This document shows, piece after piece, positions 15,327-23,480 of a stretch of DNA of 26,347 nucleotides. Positions within the stretch are counted from its first letter, which is position 1, and each line of letters opens with the position of its first letter. The DNA comes from CAWBNS01 sp964445105 (GTDB lineage: Bacteria; Chlamydiota; Chlamydiia; Chlamydiales; JAJFMA01), in contig CAYUJS010000025.1 in the NCBI GenBank assembly GCA_964445105.1, positions 1 to 26,347 on the forward strand. The letters are read 5' to 3'. The notes below the pieces were generated by a model, which was not told where the DNA came from, did no database searches, and saw nothing but the letters and a program-made list of their open reading frames with translations. The position numbers and the translations under genes were made by a program.

Positions 15327-15719
15327 GCGGGGCCGGATATTTGCGCTGCGCGATTGCGTGGGAGATTAGAACAACTTGACCGGCTTGCAATAGTTCGAGG
15401 GAGGTTCTAGGGCGCTGCTTCTTTTAAGGTAAAGCGATCCGCGCTAAAAAATGATTTATCTCCTTGAAAGGGCGCTTGGATCTGGAGCGGCCAGTGGTAT
15501 TAAACGCAAAAGCGGTTGTTCGGCGTAAGATGAGCCGTTGCGCAAACGAGTTGATGAGAAAGAAGTAGTCCCAAAAACGTTTCTGGGTGCTTTTTAGCTG
15601 GACTGGCCCAATCGGTGCTGGTGTCAGCCTTGCGAGCAAAAATCCAGCGCTGTGAAACGACAAAAATATTTGCACTCTCGAAGAAAGCGCCGGGAATTGC
15701 TACATCTCTTGCGGCGAAA
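15327..15719. other. Intergenic gap between rlmK and prfC
   Basis: About 390 bases without a convincing gene. A minus-strand frame of 83 codons (15424-15675) is open but has low-complexity, shadow-like composition and no ribosome site. I find no tRNA, repeat or known RNA motif here. It may be a decayed gene. Confidence 0.5.
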
Positions 15720-15748
15720 TTGTTTATAAACCGGTTACGGTGTACACT
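15720..15748 (+). promoter_or_regulatory. Promoter of prfC
   Basis: TTGTTT (15720-15725), a 17-base spacer, TACACT (15743-15748). Transcription would begin near 15755, leaving a leader of about 60 bases that contains the 15767-15790 stem-loop. Confidence 0.5.
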
Positions 15749-15766
15749 CGGGCGCGATTCAACGTA

Positions 15767-15790
15767 AAAACGGCGATCAACCGCCGTTTT
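15767..15790. terminator. Attenuator-like stem-loop in the prfC leader
   Basis: Perfect 9-bp stem AAAACGGCG (15767-15775) / CGCCGTTTT (15782-15790) with a 6-base loop ATCAAC. The A/T ends and GC core give it the shape of a bidirectional Rho-independent terminator: four T on the plus strand, five on the minus. It lies between the likely promoter and the prfC ATG, so it could act as an attenuator or merely mark an upstream boundary. Confidence 0.5.
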
Positions 15791-15814
15791 AGGTTTACAC
15801 GGGAAAAATCAATC

Positions 15815-17413
15815 ATGGACCATTTAGATTCTATCGAACAAGCCGTCTGCAAAAGACGCACTTTTGCCATCATTAGCCACCCAGATGCCGGTAAAACAAC
15901 GCTTACGGAGAAATTGCTTTTGTACTCCGGCATGATTGTTACAGCGGGCCTTGTCAAGGGTCGAAAGGGGCGTAAGACCGCGAAGTCCGATTGGATGGCG
16001 ATGGAGCAAGAGCGGGGGATTTCGATTACCTCGTCTGCGATGCAGTTTACCTATCAGGGGGCGATTATTAACGTCCTAGATACCCCTGGTCACGAAGACT
16101 TTTCAGAAGACACTTATCGTACGTTGACCGCCGCAGATTGCGCCATCATGGTGATCGACGCCTCTAAAGGTGTCGAGAAACAAACCAGGAAGCTCTTTGA
16201 AGTTTGTCGCTTCCGAAAAATTCCCGTTCTTACGTTTATCAACAAGATGGACATGCCCGGGCGTGAGCCGTTAGAACTGATGAATGAAGTGGAGAATGTC
16301 CTGCAAATCCACTCCTATGCGATGAATTGGCCCATAGGCTCGGGCAAAGAATTTATCGGGGTGGTCGACCGACTCACCAACGAGTGTATTTTCTTCACGA
16401 AAGTATCGCACGGGGGGGCGCAGAAGGCCGAGATCGCCCGTTATCCGCTTGACAGTCAGGAAGCGAAAGATAAGATCGATCCGGATATCTACAAGACGCT
16501 TATTCAAGAGCTCGATCTCCTTGAAATCGCTGGAAATCCATTTTCGCAGGAAAAATTTCTAGACGGACAGGTGACCCCTGTGTTTTTTGCTAGCGCGCTT
16601 ACGAATTTTGGGGTTGAGCCCTTCTTCGATGCATTTGTTCACTTAGCGCCTTGTCCGCACAAGCGTTTGGCAAATCGATTGGATGGCACAGAGATCGAGG
16701 TGGATCCCTTGACCACACCATTTAGCGGCTACGTATTTAAATTGCAGGCAAACATGGATAGACGCCATCGAGACAGTATGGCGTTCATACGTATCTGTTC
16801 AGGCCGTTTTGAACGGGATCTGGTGGTCAAGCATCAGCGCACGGGCAAAGAAATTCGCTTGGCCAGGCCACATGGGATGGTCGCAGGGGAGCGCACGACG
16901 CTAGATTTTGCTTACCCAGGGGATATCATCGGGGTAATTAATCCTTCGCTTTTTGCTATTGGAGATACGATCTCCATCACGGGCGGATTCAATTTTAAGC
17001 CGCTGCCGCAGTTTCAGCCTGAGATTTTTGCAAGGCTACAGCCTAAAGATGTGGGCAAGCGCAAGGCATTTGATAAAGGGGTTTTGCAGTTGACCAATGA
17101 AGGCGCCATTCAGATGCTGCGCGCCTGGCAGCGCGAAGATGATTTGGTCTATGCCGCGGTGGGACAATTACAATTTGAGGTGATGCAGTACCGTCTGAAA
17201 GACGAATATGGCGTAGAAACTTATCTGTCTCCCTTGCCTTACCAATGTAGCGCCTGGATCGTTGGCGATATTAAAGCCTTTGAAAATCCCACTAGCTCCA
17301 TGGTTGTGCAGGATCGACAAGGGAACCCAATGGTGCTCTTCACCAGCCATTGGGAAAAGCGCTATTGTGCAGATCGCAATCCTAAACACCAACTTGTTGA
17401 CGTACTGGTTTAG
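15815..17413 (+). CDS. prfC: Peptide chain release factor 3
   Basis: GTPase that removes RF1/RF2 from the ribosome after termination. 532 residues from the ATG at 15815 (E. coli RF3 has 529). GTP-binding motifs: P-loop HPDAGKTT (22-29), switch region KSDWMAMEQERGISITSS (58-74), DTPGH (89-93) and NKMD (143-146). The RF3-specific switch I text GLVKGRKGRKTAKSDW separates it from EF-G and LepA. A GTG at 15740 in the same frame would add 25 residues, but that part covers the promoter and stem-loop, so the ATG is preferred. The stop overlaps the opposing cyoE stop by four bases. Confidence 0.95.
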   Translation: MDHLDSIEQAVCKRRTFAIISHPDAGKTTLTEKLLLYSGMIVTAGLVKGRKGRKTAKSDWMAMEQERGISITSSAMQFTYQGAIINVLDTPGHEDFSEDTYRTLTAADCAIMVIDASKGVEKQTRKLFEVCRFRKIPVLTFINKMDMPGREPLELMNEVENVLQIHSYAMNWPIGSGKEFIGVVDRLTNECIFFTKVSHGGAQKAEIARYPLDSQEAKDKIDPDIYKTLIQELDLLEIAGNPFSQEKFLDGQVTPVFFASALTNFGVEPFFDAFVHLAPCPHKRLANRLDGTEIEVDPLTTPFSGYVFKLQANMDRRHRDSMAFIRICSGRFERDLVVKHQRTGKEIRLARPHGMVAGERTTLDFAYPGDIIGVINPSLFAIGDTISITGGFNFKPLPQFQPEIFARLQPKDVGKRKAFDKGVLQLTNEGAIQMLRAWQREDDLVYAAVGQLQFEVMQYRLKDEYGVETYLSPLPYQCSAWIVGDIKAFENPTSSMVVQDRQGNPMVLFTSHWEKRYCADRNPKHQLVDVLV

Positions 17414-18255
17414 GCCTTATCTAGCGGAATCATAAGACAGGTTAAGGTAATGACCAGCAGAGAAAATCGATACATTTTGTATCCCCACAAGCGATCGTTG
17501 GTGCTGGCAAAGCCCTTTAGGCAGAGTAGCAGCCAAGCCGCTCCGACACCGGTGACGACAAAGAGGTAGGCTGGGCCTGTAAAATGGAAAAATGTTAACA
17601 GAGCGGCTGCGCAGATAAACCCGATGATATAGATTACCATGTGAATCTTTGCTCTCCGTGCACCTTTGATGATGGGCAAGACAGGGATTTGCGCTGCCTT
17701 GTAGTCCTCGATGTAAAACAAGGCGATGGAGAAAAAATGGGGCATTTGCCACAAAACCATAATAGCGAACAGTAGGCCTGCGCCTAGATCAAGTTGATGG
17801 CTGACCGCACAGTAGCCGACTACCGGCGGTATGGCGCCTGAAATGCTGCCGATAGCGGTCCCGTAGACTGTGCGGCTTTTCCAAACACTATAAAGTACTA
17901 CATAGACAAAAAAGCCAAAGTCAGCCACCAAAGCGGTTAACAGGTTGGTGTAGGCTCCTAAAATCAAGTTTCCAATAGCGCCTAGGACTATGCTAAAAGC
18001 AATGGCATTTTGGGCTGGGATCAGGCCGATGACGAGTGCACGATTTTTGGTGCGTTTCATTTTTGCGTCGATACTGCGATCGATGTAGTTATTCACAACG
18101 CATCCTGAGGCCATGATGAAGCTAAGGCCCAGCATGGTTGCCAGGAAGAGACCGAAATGAAAACCATCCTTTGAAGCCAGCAGAAAACCTGCGGCTACCG
18201 TGACGAGGTTTCCAAGGATAATCCCCGGTTTAGTCAGCAAATAATAATTAATCAT
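17410..18255 (-). CDS. cyoE: Protoheme IX farnesyltransferase (heme O synthase)
   Basis: Adds a farnesyl chain to heme B to make heme O, the cofactor of the adjacent bo-type oxidase. Polytopic UbiA-superfamily membrane protein of 281 residues with about eight to nine hydrophobic segments. The prenyl-diphosphate/Mg motif NxxxDxxxD is Asn55-Asp59-Asp63 (NNYIDRSIDAKMKRTKNR), and the second Asp-rich loop is YIEDYKAAQIPVLP. Last gene of cyoABCDE; its ATG lies eight bases inside cyoD. Proximity to cyoABCD supports CyoE over other UbiA members. Confidence 0.95.
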   Translation of the reverse strand: MINYYLLTKPGIILGNLVTVAAGFLLASKDGFHFGLFLATMLGLSFIMASGCVVNNYIDRSIDAKMKRTKNRALVIGLIPAQNAIAFSIVLGAIGNLILGAYTNLLTALVADFGFFVYVVLYSVWKSRTVYGTAIGSISGAIPPVVGYCAVSHQLDLGAGLLFAIMVLWQMPHFFSIALFYIEDYKAAQIPVLPIIKGARRAKIHMVIYIIGFICAAALLTFFHFTGPAYLFVVTGVGAAWLLLCLKGFASTNDRLWGYKMYRFSLLVITLTCLMIPLDKA

Positions 18256-18619
18256 GAGCCATCTCTTTTTTCATATCTGACATCACGCGATCATCTAGGT
18301 CAGATATAATCCACAGAGACCCTCCAGCAATAATCAACAAAACTATTACCATAAAACAGAATACAAGGGTTTCCCATCGCGGTTTAGCTTCTTGGCCTAC
18401 GTGCAAGAAAAACAGAAGTTGAGTAACTGCCTGCAGCAGGGCTAGGCTAACCAGCGTGTAGATTAAGGTTGCGCCTGTAAGCCACTCCATAAGCACCAGT
18501 AAAAACGAAAGGACAGTCAATAAAATAGAAGCGCAGAACCCGACCAGGTAGGACTTTGCGGTTCCGTGCCACTCTTTTTGGAGCTCTTGCAAACTTAATA
18601 AAGTTCCCTCTTGCGTCAT
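18248..18619 (-). CDS. cyoD: Cytochrome o quinol oxidase subunit IV
   Basis: Small membrane subunit of the bo-type oxidase, 123 residues with three hydrophobic segments (about 25-47, 52-74 and 85-106) and the typical QLLFFLHVGQE loop between the second and third segments. It assists assembly of the CuB site in E. coli. Positioned between cyoC and cyoE with a one-base gap to cyoC and an eight-base overlap with cyoE. Confidence 0.93.
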   Translation of the reverse strand: MTQEGTLLSLQELQKEWHGTAKSYLVGFCASILLTVLSFLLVLMEWLTGATLIYTLVSLALLQAVTQLLFFLHVGQEAKPRWETLVFCFMVIVLLIIAGGSLWIISDLDDRVMSDMKKEMAHD

Positions 18620-18620
18620 C

Positions 18621-19220
18621 CTAGAGTACTCCTATCAAATATACGAAGGTGAAAATGAAGATCCACACAAGATCCAGAAAATGCCAAAACATGCTGAAGA
18701 CCACCAGGCGCCGAAACGTATCGACTGTGATGCCAGACCGCCATACCTGCATCATAACCACCAGCATCCACAACAGCCCAATGGAGACATGTAAACCATG
18801 GGTGCCGACGAGCGTAAAGAAGGAAGAGAGAAACGCGCTTCTAGTCCAGCTATGGCCCTCCTGGATAAGATGTGAAAATTCAAATAATTCCGTCGCGATA
18901 AAACAAGAGCCTAAAAGGAAAGCTACCGCAAACCATGCTAAGACCCTATTTTTATCATTTCTCAGCGCAGCTAGCATCCCTAAGCCGCAGGTTACACTGC
19001 TGAGTAGCAAAATCATTGTCTCTGTAAAAGCGGTGGATAGCTGAAAGAGGTCACGTGAGGAGGGACCGCCAAATGTGCTGTTATGCAGTACCGCGTAGGT
19101 CGTGAACAGCGTGGCAAATAATAGGCAATCCGTCATTAGATACATCCAGAAGCCTAAGGTGACTTTGGAAAAAGTCTCCTGGTGCAGAGCTGAAGCGTGC
19201 TGAGGATGGGCTGTACTCAT
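18621..19220 (-). CDS. cyoC: Cytochrome o quinol oxidase subunit III
   Basis: Membrane subunit III of the heme-copper oxidase, 199 residues with five hydrophobic segments. Family text is visible: LGFWMYLMTDCLLFATLF near residues 27-44, TLVGTHGLHVSIGLLWM near 136-152, and FWHFLDLVWIFIFTFVYL near the C-terminus. It has no metal ligands, as expected. ATG start overlaps the end of cyoB by four bases, so the operon is translationally coupled. Confidence 0.95.
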   Translation of the reverse strand: MSTAHPQHASALHQETFSKVTLGFWMYLMTDCLLFATLFTTYAVLHNSTFGGPSSRDLFQLSTAFTETMILLLSSVTCGLGMLAALRNDKNRVLAWFAVAFLLGSCFIATELFEFSHLIQEGHSWTRSAFLSSFFTLVGTHGLHVSIGLLWMLVVMMQVWRSGITVDTFRRLVVFSMFWHFLDLVWIFIFTFVYLIGVL

Positions 19221-21187
19221 ACGGTTTCTATCCTCCTCAGGTGCGCAGTCTCCATCTCTTTGACCTGGGCTGCTGTAATGAGTTGGTGCTCATCCGTGCC
19301 CGAAAGGCGCACGAGCATGCATATCACAATGCCACCTAAGCTCAACACAGCTAGCCACCAGATATACCAGATCATGGCGAATCCAAAAAATAGGCTTAAG
19401 AGCCCTATATAGAGTCCCATAGGGGTATTTTTAGGCAAAAAAATGTCTTCGTATTGTGGCTCGGTCGGGGGTGTTTTTCTTTGCTTACTGGCCCAGAACG
19501 GATCGCGTTCATTGACTATCGGTGTAATGGCAAAGTTGTAGATGGGCGGCGGCGAGGGAATAGACCATTCCAATGTTCTGCCGTTCCACGGATCACCTGT
19601 GTGGTCTGCGTGCTTTTGGCGGTCCCTTAGGCTGATGAATAGTCCGTAAATTTGGATGCAGGCGCCGCAGGCAATTAAAAATGAGCCGAATGCCGCCAGT
19701 AGAAATAGGGGGTGCCAGCCTGTAGATGCTTCGTAGTGGTTGAGGCGCCTTGTAGCGCCCATGAAACCCAGCATATAGAGCGGCATAAAGGCCACGAGAA
19801 AGCCGGAAAACCAAAACCAAAAAGCCTTTTGGTTGAGTTTTTCATCCAGCACGACTCCGGTAAATTTAGGGAACCAGTAGGTAAACCCACAAAAGAATCC
19901 AAAAAGTACTCCGCCGATGACCATTCCATGGAAATGCGCGATCAAAAACAAGCTGTTGTGGACCTGATAATCCACCGGCGGTGCCGAGAGCAGCATCCCC
20001 GTCATGCCGCCGATGGTAAAATTTAGCACAAACGCAAAAAACCACAGCATAGGCGAGGTAAAATGCACGCGCCCGCGGTATTTGGTAAATAGCCAGTTGA
20101 ATATTTTTACACCCGTCGGGATCGCGATAGTCATGGTCATGATTGCAAAAAATGCGTTGACATTCGAGCTTGCGCCCATCGTGAAGAAATGATGCAACCA
20201 GACGATAAACGACAGAAAAGTGATGATAATCAACGCCCAGACCATCGAAGCATAGCCAAAAAGGCGTTTTTCTGAAAAAGTTGGCACCACTTCAGAGAAA
20301 ATGCCGAAGGCAGGCAAGATCAGAATATAGACTTCAGGATGTCCCCAAGCCCAGAAGAGGTTGATGTACATCATCGGGTTACCGCCGCCGCTAGAGGTAA
20401 AAAAATGCGTGTCCAGGTAGCGATCTAACGTGAGCATGCAAAGCGTAGCGGTCAAAATGGGGAAAGCGCAAATCACTAGCACCATGGCACAGAGCGCGCT
20501 CCACACAAAGATGGGCATTTTCATCAACGTCATGCCCGGACAGCGCATTTTAAGGATTGTTACCAGAAAATTAACCCCGGAAAGCGTGCTCCCCACACCT
20601 GCGATCTGTACGACCCAAATCCAGTAATCCACCCCCTCGTTTGGACTATACTCTAAACCCGATAGAGGGGGATAAGCCAGCCAGCCAGCCGCTGAAAATT
20701 TTCCTACGGCTAGGGAAACAAGTGTAAGCATGCCTGCAGAAGCAAATAGCCAAAAGCTGAGCGCGTTCAAAAAAGGAAAGGCCACGTCCCGCGCCCCAAT
20801 TTGCAAAGGGATGATGAGGTTCAGCAGTCCAAAGACTACGCCCATGCCCACGAAGAAGATCATAGTAGTGCCATGTGCTGAAAAGACCTCCTGAAAGTGA
20901 TCCGCAGAAATAAAGCCTTGAGAATCGCCAACTGCCATCGCCTGTTGTAGGCGCATCATCAGGGCGTCGGCGAAGCCTTTGGAGAACATAATAAGAACCA
21001 CTATGATGTACATGATTCCAATTTTTTTAGGGTCTACGGTGGTGAGCCACTCTTGCCAGAGCCATTTCCAACGCTTTAGGTAGAAGATAAGGCCAATCAA
21101 CCCGATACCACTCAGCAACATCATCAAGACGGCAGCATTTTGGCTCGCCTCGTGCTTGAATGCTTCTAACGTTAATCTGTCTGTCAT
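19217..21187 (-). CDS. cyoB: Cytochrome o quinol oxidase subunit I
   Basis: Catalytic subunit that reduces O2 to water and pumps protons. 656 residues. Heme and copper ligands align with E. coli CyoB at an offset of one: low-spin heme His105 and His420; CuB His283, His332, His333; cross-linked Tyr287 in WGHPEVY; high-spin heme His418. Proton-channel residues Asp134, Asn141, Glu285 and Lys361 are kept. At the quinol site, Arg71 of E. coli is Lys70 here and Gln101 is Glu100, while Asp75 and His98 are kept (Asp74, His97). The enzyme should be active, but quinone preference may differ. ATGA overlap with cyoA. Confidence 0.97.
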   Translation of the reverse strand: MTDRLTLEAFKHEASQNAAVLMMLLSGIGLIGLIFYLKRWKWLWQEWLTTVDPKKIGIMYIIVVLIMFSKGFADALMMRLQQAMAVGDSQGFISADHFQEVFSAHGTTMIFFVGMGVVFGLLNLIIPLQIGARDVAFPFLNALSFWLFASAGMLTLVSLAVGKFSAAGWLAYPPLSGLEYSPNEGVDYWIWVVQIAGVGSTLSGVNFLVTILKMRCPGMTLMKMPIFVWSALCAMVLVICAFPILTATLCMLTLDRYLDTHFFTSSGGGNPMMYINLFWAWGHPEVYILILPAFGIFSEVVPTFSEKRLFGYASMVWALIIITFLSFIVWLHHFFTMGASSNVNAFFAIMTMTIAIPTGVKIFNWLFTKYRGRVHFTSPMLWFFAFVLNFTIGGMTGMLLSAPPVDYQVHNSLFLIAHFHGMVIGGVLFGFFCGFTYWFPKFTGVVLDEKLNQKAFWFWFSGFLVAFMPLYMLGFMGATRRLNHYEASTGWHPLFLLAAFGSFLIACGACIQIYGLFISLRDRQKHADHTGDPWNGRTLEWSIPSPPPIYNFAITPIVNERDPFWASKQRKTPPTEPQYEDIFLPKNTPMGLYIGLLSLFFGFAMIWYIWWLAVLSLGGIVICMLVRLSGTDEHQLITAAQVKEMETAHLRRIETV

Positions 21188-22083
21188 GTTCGCTCAGATT
21201 TTTGAGGGTGCATATACTTCATCATGATCTGATGGAAAAGTTGCTCGTCAGGCAGCCGATAGGTGGCGACGGGATTTTCTGAGCTCGGAGCCGCTAATTG
21301 GTCATACGCAGGCCGATCGAGCAGCAAGGTTGACTTTTGGGTAATTTCTACCCACTGCTGGTACTCTTCTGCAGAAGAAGCACGTGTGATAAAGTGCATA
21401 CCCGCGAAGCCCTCGCCGCTCAAGTTGGCGGACCACCCTGTGAAGTCTCCTGTCTGGTCAGCGATAAGATGCAGTTCTGTTTTCATATTTGGCATTGCAT
21501 AGACCTGTCCGCCCAGATGTGGGATCCAAAACGAGTTCATGGGTGCGTCGGCTGTGATTTCAAAGTGGATGGGAGTATTGCTAGGGAACTGCAAAAAATT
21601 CACCGTGGCGATTTTTTCTTCGGGATAGATGAATAGCCATTTCCACTGCAAAGCAACAACCTGAATAGTGATCGGCTCCTTCTCAGATTTGATCGGCTTG
21701 TAAGGATCTAGTTCGTAGGTTTTCACCCAGGTGAGCACGCCTACGAGCGCCGTAAGAACGATGGGGATACCCCACCAGATATATTCTGCCAGACGGCTTT
21801 CTTCCATCTCGGGTTCGTATTTCTCTGGAGAATCTTTGCGCGCGCGGTATTTCCAGGAAAATACGAAGGTAAGTACATAAACCGGTATGACCACTAGCAG
21901 CATGAGCCCTTGGAGCAGCAGTAGCAGATTGCGCTCTTGTCGCGCGATTAGCCCTTTGGGGAACAACATCGCGATGTATTCGTGGAAGTGATAGACGCCC
22001 ACTGGCTGCATCAGCAAGACGAATAGCAAGAGCAAACCTGTAAAAAGCAGCAGGTAAAAGACAGGCTGTTTTGGTTTGTCCAC
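21184..22083 (-). CDS. cyoA: Cytochrome o quinol oxidase subunit II
   Basis: Subunit II: an N-terminal membrane hairpin and a cupredoxin domain facing the periplasm (roughly residues 135-245). The CuA-binding Cys/His/Met set of cytochrome c oxidases is missing (SGEGFAGMHF in place of CSELCGxxH), so electrons come from quinol rather than cytochrome c. 299 residues. Start is GTG at 22083 with GGAGAG upstream. Unlike E. coli CyoA, there is no lipobox; in fact the whole protein contains no Cys, so the N-terminus probably stays as an uncleaved membrane segment (residues 8-27). First gene of the cyoABCDE operon. Confidence 0.95.
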   Translation of the reverse strand: MDKPKQPVFYLLLFTGLLLLFVLLMQPVGVYHFHEYIAMLFPKGLIARQERNLLLLLQGLMLLVVIPVYVLTFVFSWKYRARKDSPEKYEPEMEESRLAEYIWWGIPIVLTALVGVLTWVKTYELDPYKPIKSEKEPITIQVVALQWKWLFIYPEEKIATVNFLQFPSNTPIHFEITADAPMNSFWIPHLGGQVYAMPNMKTELHLIADQTGDFTGWSANLSGEGFAGMHFITRASSAEEYQQWVEITQKSTLLLDRPAYDQLAAPSSENPVATYRLPDEQLFHQIMMKYMHPQKSERT

Positions 22084-22129
22084 TTAGGGTTCTCTCCACA
22101 TCATCACTATTTGATTTTGCATAGATAGC

Positions 22130-22135
22130 AGTATA
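22130..22135 (-). promoter_or_regulatory. Candidate -10 box of the cyo operon
   Basis: TATACT on the minus strand, about 47 bases before the cyoA GTG. An A/T-rich stretch precedes it, but the -35 is poor (AGTAAT at 17 bases). The 250-bp gap 22084-22340 otherwise holds only a weak 81-codon frame that I do not accept. Confidence 0.4.
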
Positions 22136-22340
22136 AATTTTTTTGACCAAGGATTACTTTTGACAAAGTCGAGGACTAGCCGGAGTTTATGGATTATTTT
22201 TGGCGAGTAGTGCAAGATTTTGAGTGTACTAAAGGCTAAGCGTGAAAAAAGATAGCTCATTGTAGGCCAAGAGATGGTGTTGGGCGTCGGAAACGATTGG
22301 CAAACTTCGGCCAGGGCGCGGTCAGTCAAGTTTCCTTTTT

Positions 22341-23480
22341 TTAGCGGAAGCTGCTGGCCCTAAGCTTGGTTGCTTGCTGACAAATAAGCTCGACTGCTCT
22401 ATCGATTTCGTCCTCAGTTGTCAAGCGGCTTAGAGAGAACCTTAGAGAGCTGTTGGCGCGCTCTAAGGGAAAGCCCATTTTTAGCAATATTCTGGATGGC
22501 TCTAGCGCTCCGGAAGAACATGCTGAGCCGTGGCTTGCCGCTATGCCTATTTGGTCCAAGGCAATTAGCAAAGACTCGCCATCTACGCCTTCAAACATAA
22601 GGTTGGAAGTGTTGCAAATTCTCGGCCCCGAGCCATTGATTTCGACGTCTGCACACTCTTCGCGGATCCCCTGCTCAAAGCGATCTCTGAGCGAAGTCAT
22701 GGTTTGCGTAGCTTTGGGTAGTTCTGTTCGCAATAGCCCTATTGCCTTGGCTAGACCGACAATTCCGGGGAGGTTCTCGGTACCTGCACGTCTGCCAAAT
22801 TCTTGGGCGCCTCCCGTAAGCTGTGGGGAAATTGCCTGCCTTAACACCAACAGGCCCGTGCCTAGGGGCCCGTGGAACTTATGCGCGCTAAAGGTCGCTG
22901 CAGAAACCCCCGGAGGTAAAGTAAGCGGTTCTTTTCCCAGCCATGCTACCCCGTCTACAAAGAAAGCAATGTTTCGTACTGCTGCGAGGGTTGCGATCGC
23001 CTCTAGGTCTGTCTTAACACCTGTCTCGTTATTGACAGCCATCAATGCAATGAGCTTGGTCTCCGGTCGGATGGCCTCTTCTAGAGATTCGGCAGAGACG
23101 GCTCCGGCTTGACCTGCGGGCAGGTACGTAACCGTCCAGCCCGTTTTTTCCATCGCTTGGATGGTTTTGTAGACCGCCGAATGTTCAATTTCCGAGCTGA
23201 TGATATGCCCCTGGCACTCGGTTGTGCAAAACCCACGAATGAATAAGTTGGCTCCCTCAGTGCCTCCTGAGGTAAACAAAAGCTCGCGCGGTTTGACACC
23301 GAGGTAGTCGCTAATGGCTCTGCGTGCTTCACATAGCAAGCTATTGGCGCGTTGCCCAAGAATGTGGACGCTAGAGGGGTTGGTTGCGCCCATGCGCATC
23401 ACCTCGACCATAGCGTCGAGCACCAGCGGATCGATCGCCGTGGTAGCGTTGTTATCTAGATAAATCGGTTTATGATTCAT
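22341..23480 (-). CDS. Cysteine desulfurase-like aminotransferase (NifS/IscS family)
   Basis: PLP enzyme of fold type I that takes sulfur from Cys for Fe-S clusters or thiolated tRNA. 379 residues from the ATG at 23480. The PLP lysine is Lys201 (FSAHKFHGPLG), the ring-stacking His is His100 (IEHSAVYK), and the persulfide Cys is Cys321 (SHGSACSSGA) in a NifS-like loop. The Gln that contacts PLP in IscS (VDATQSVGK) is Ala179 here (VDGVAWLGK), an uncommon change. A TTG at 23489 could add three residues. The start lies inside the end of the PP2C gene (11-base overlap). The same pair occurs in C. trachomatis (CT259/CT258). No IscU or Suf genes are adjacent, so the acceptor is unknown. Confidence 0.9.
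   Translation of the reverse strand: MNHKPIYLDNNATTAIDPLVLDAMVEVMRMGATNPSSVHILGQRANSLLCEARRAISDYLGVKPRELLFTSGGTEGANLFIRGFCTTECQGHIISSEIEHSAVYKTIQAMEKTGWTVTYLPAGQAGAVSAESLEEAIRPETKLIALMAVNNETGVKTDLEAIATLAAVRNIAFFVDGVAWLGKEPLTLPPGVSAATFSAHKFHGPLGTGLLVLRQAISPQLTGGAQEFGRRAGTENLPGIVGLAKAIGLLRTELPKATQTMTSLRDRFEQGIREECADVEINGSGPRICNTSNLMFEGVDGESLLIALDQIGIAASHGSACSSGALEPSRILLKMGFPLERANSSLRFSLSRLTTEDEIDRAVELICQQATKLRASSFR

Noticed and set aside
15424..15675. 83-codon minus-strand frame in the rlmK-prfC gap
   Set aside because: No ribosome site, no recognisable motif; could be a decayed gene but cannot be supported.
22084..22329. 81-codon minus-strand frame ending just before cyoA
   Set aside because: TTG start without a ribosome site, it covers the likely cyo promoter, and the composition looks non-coding.
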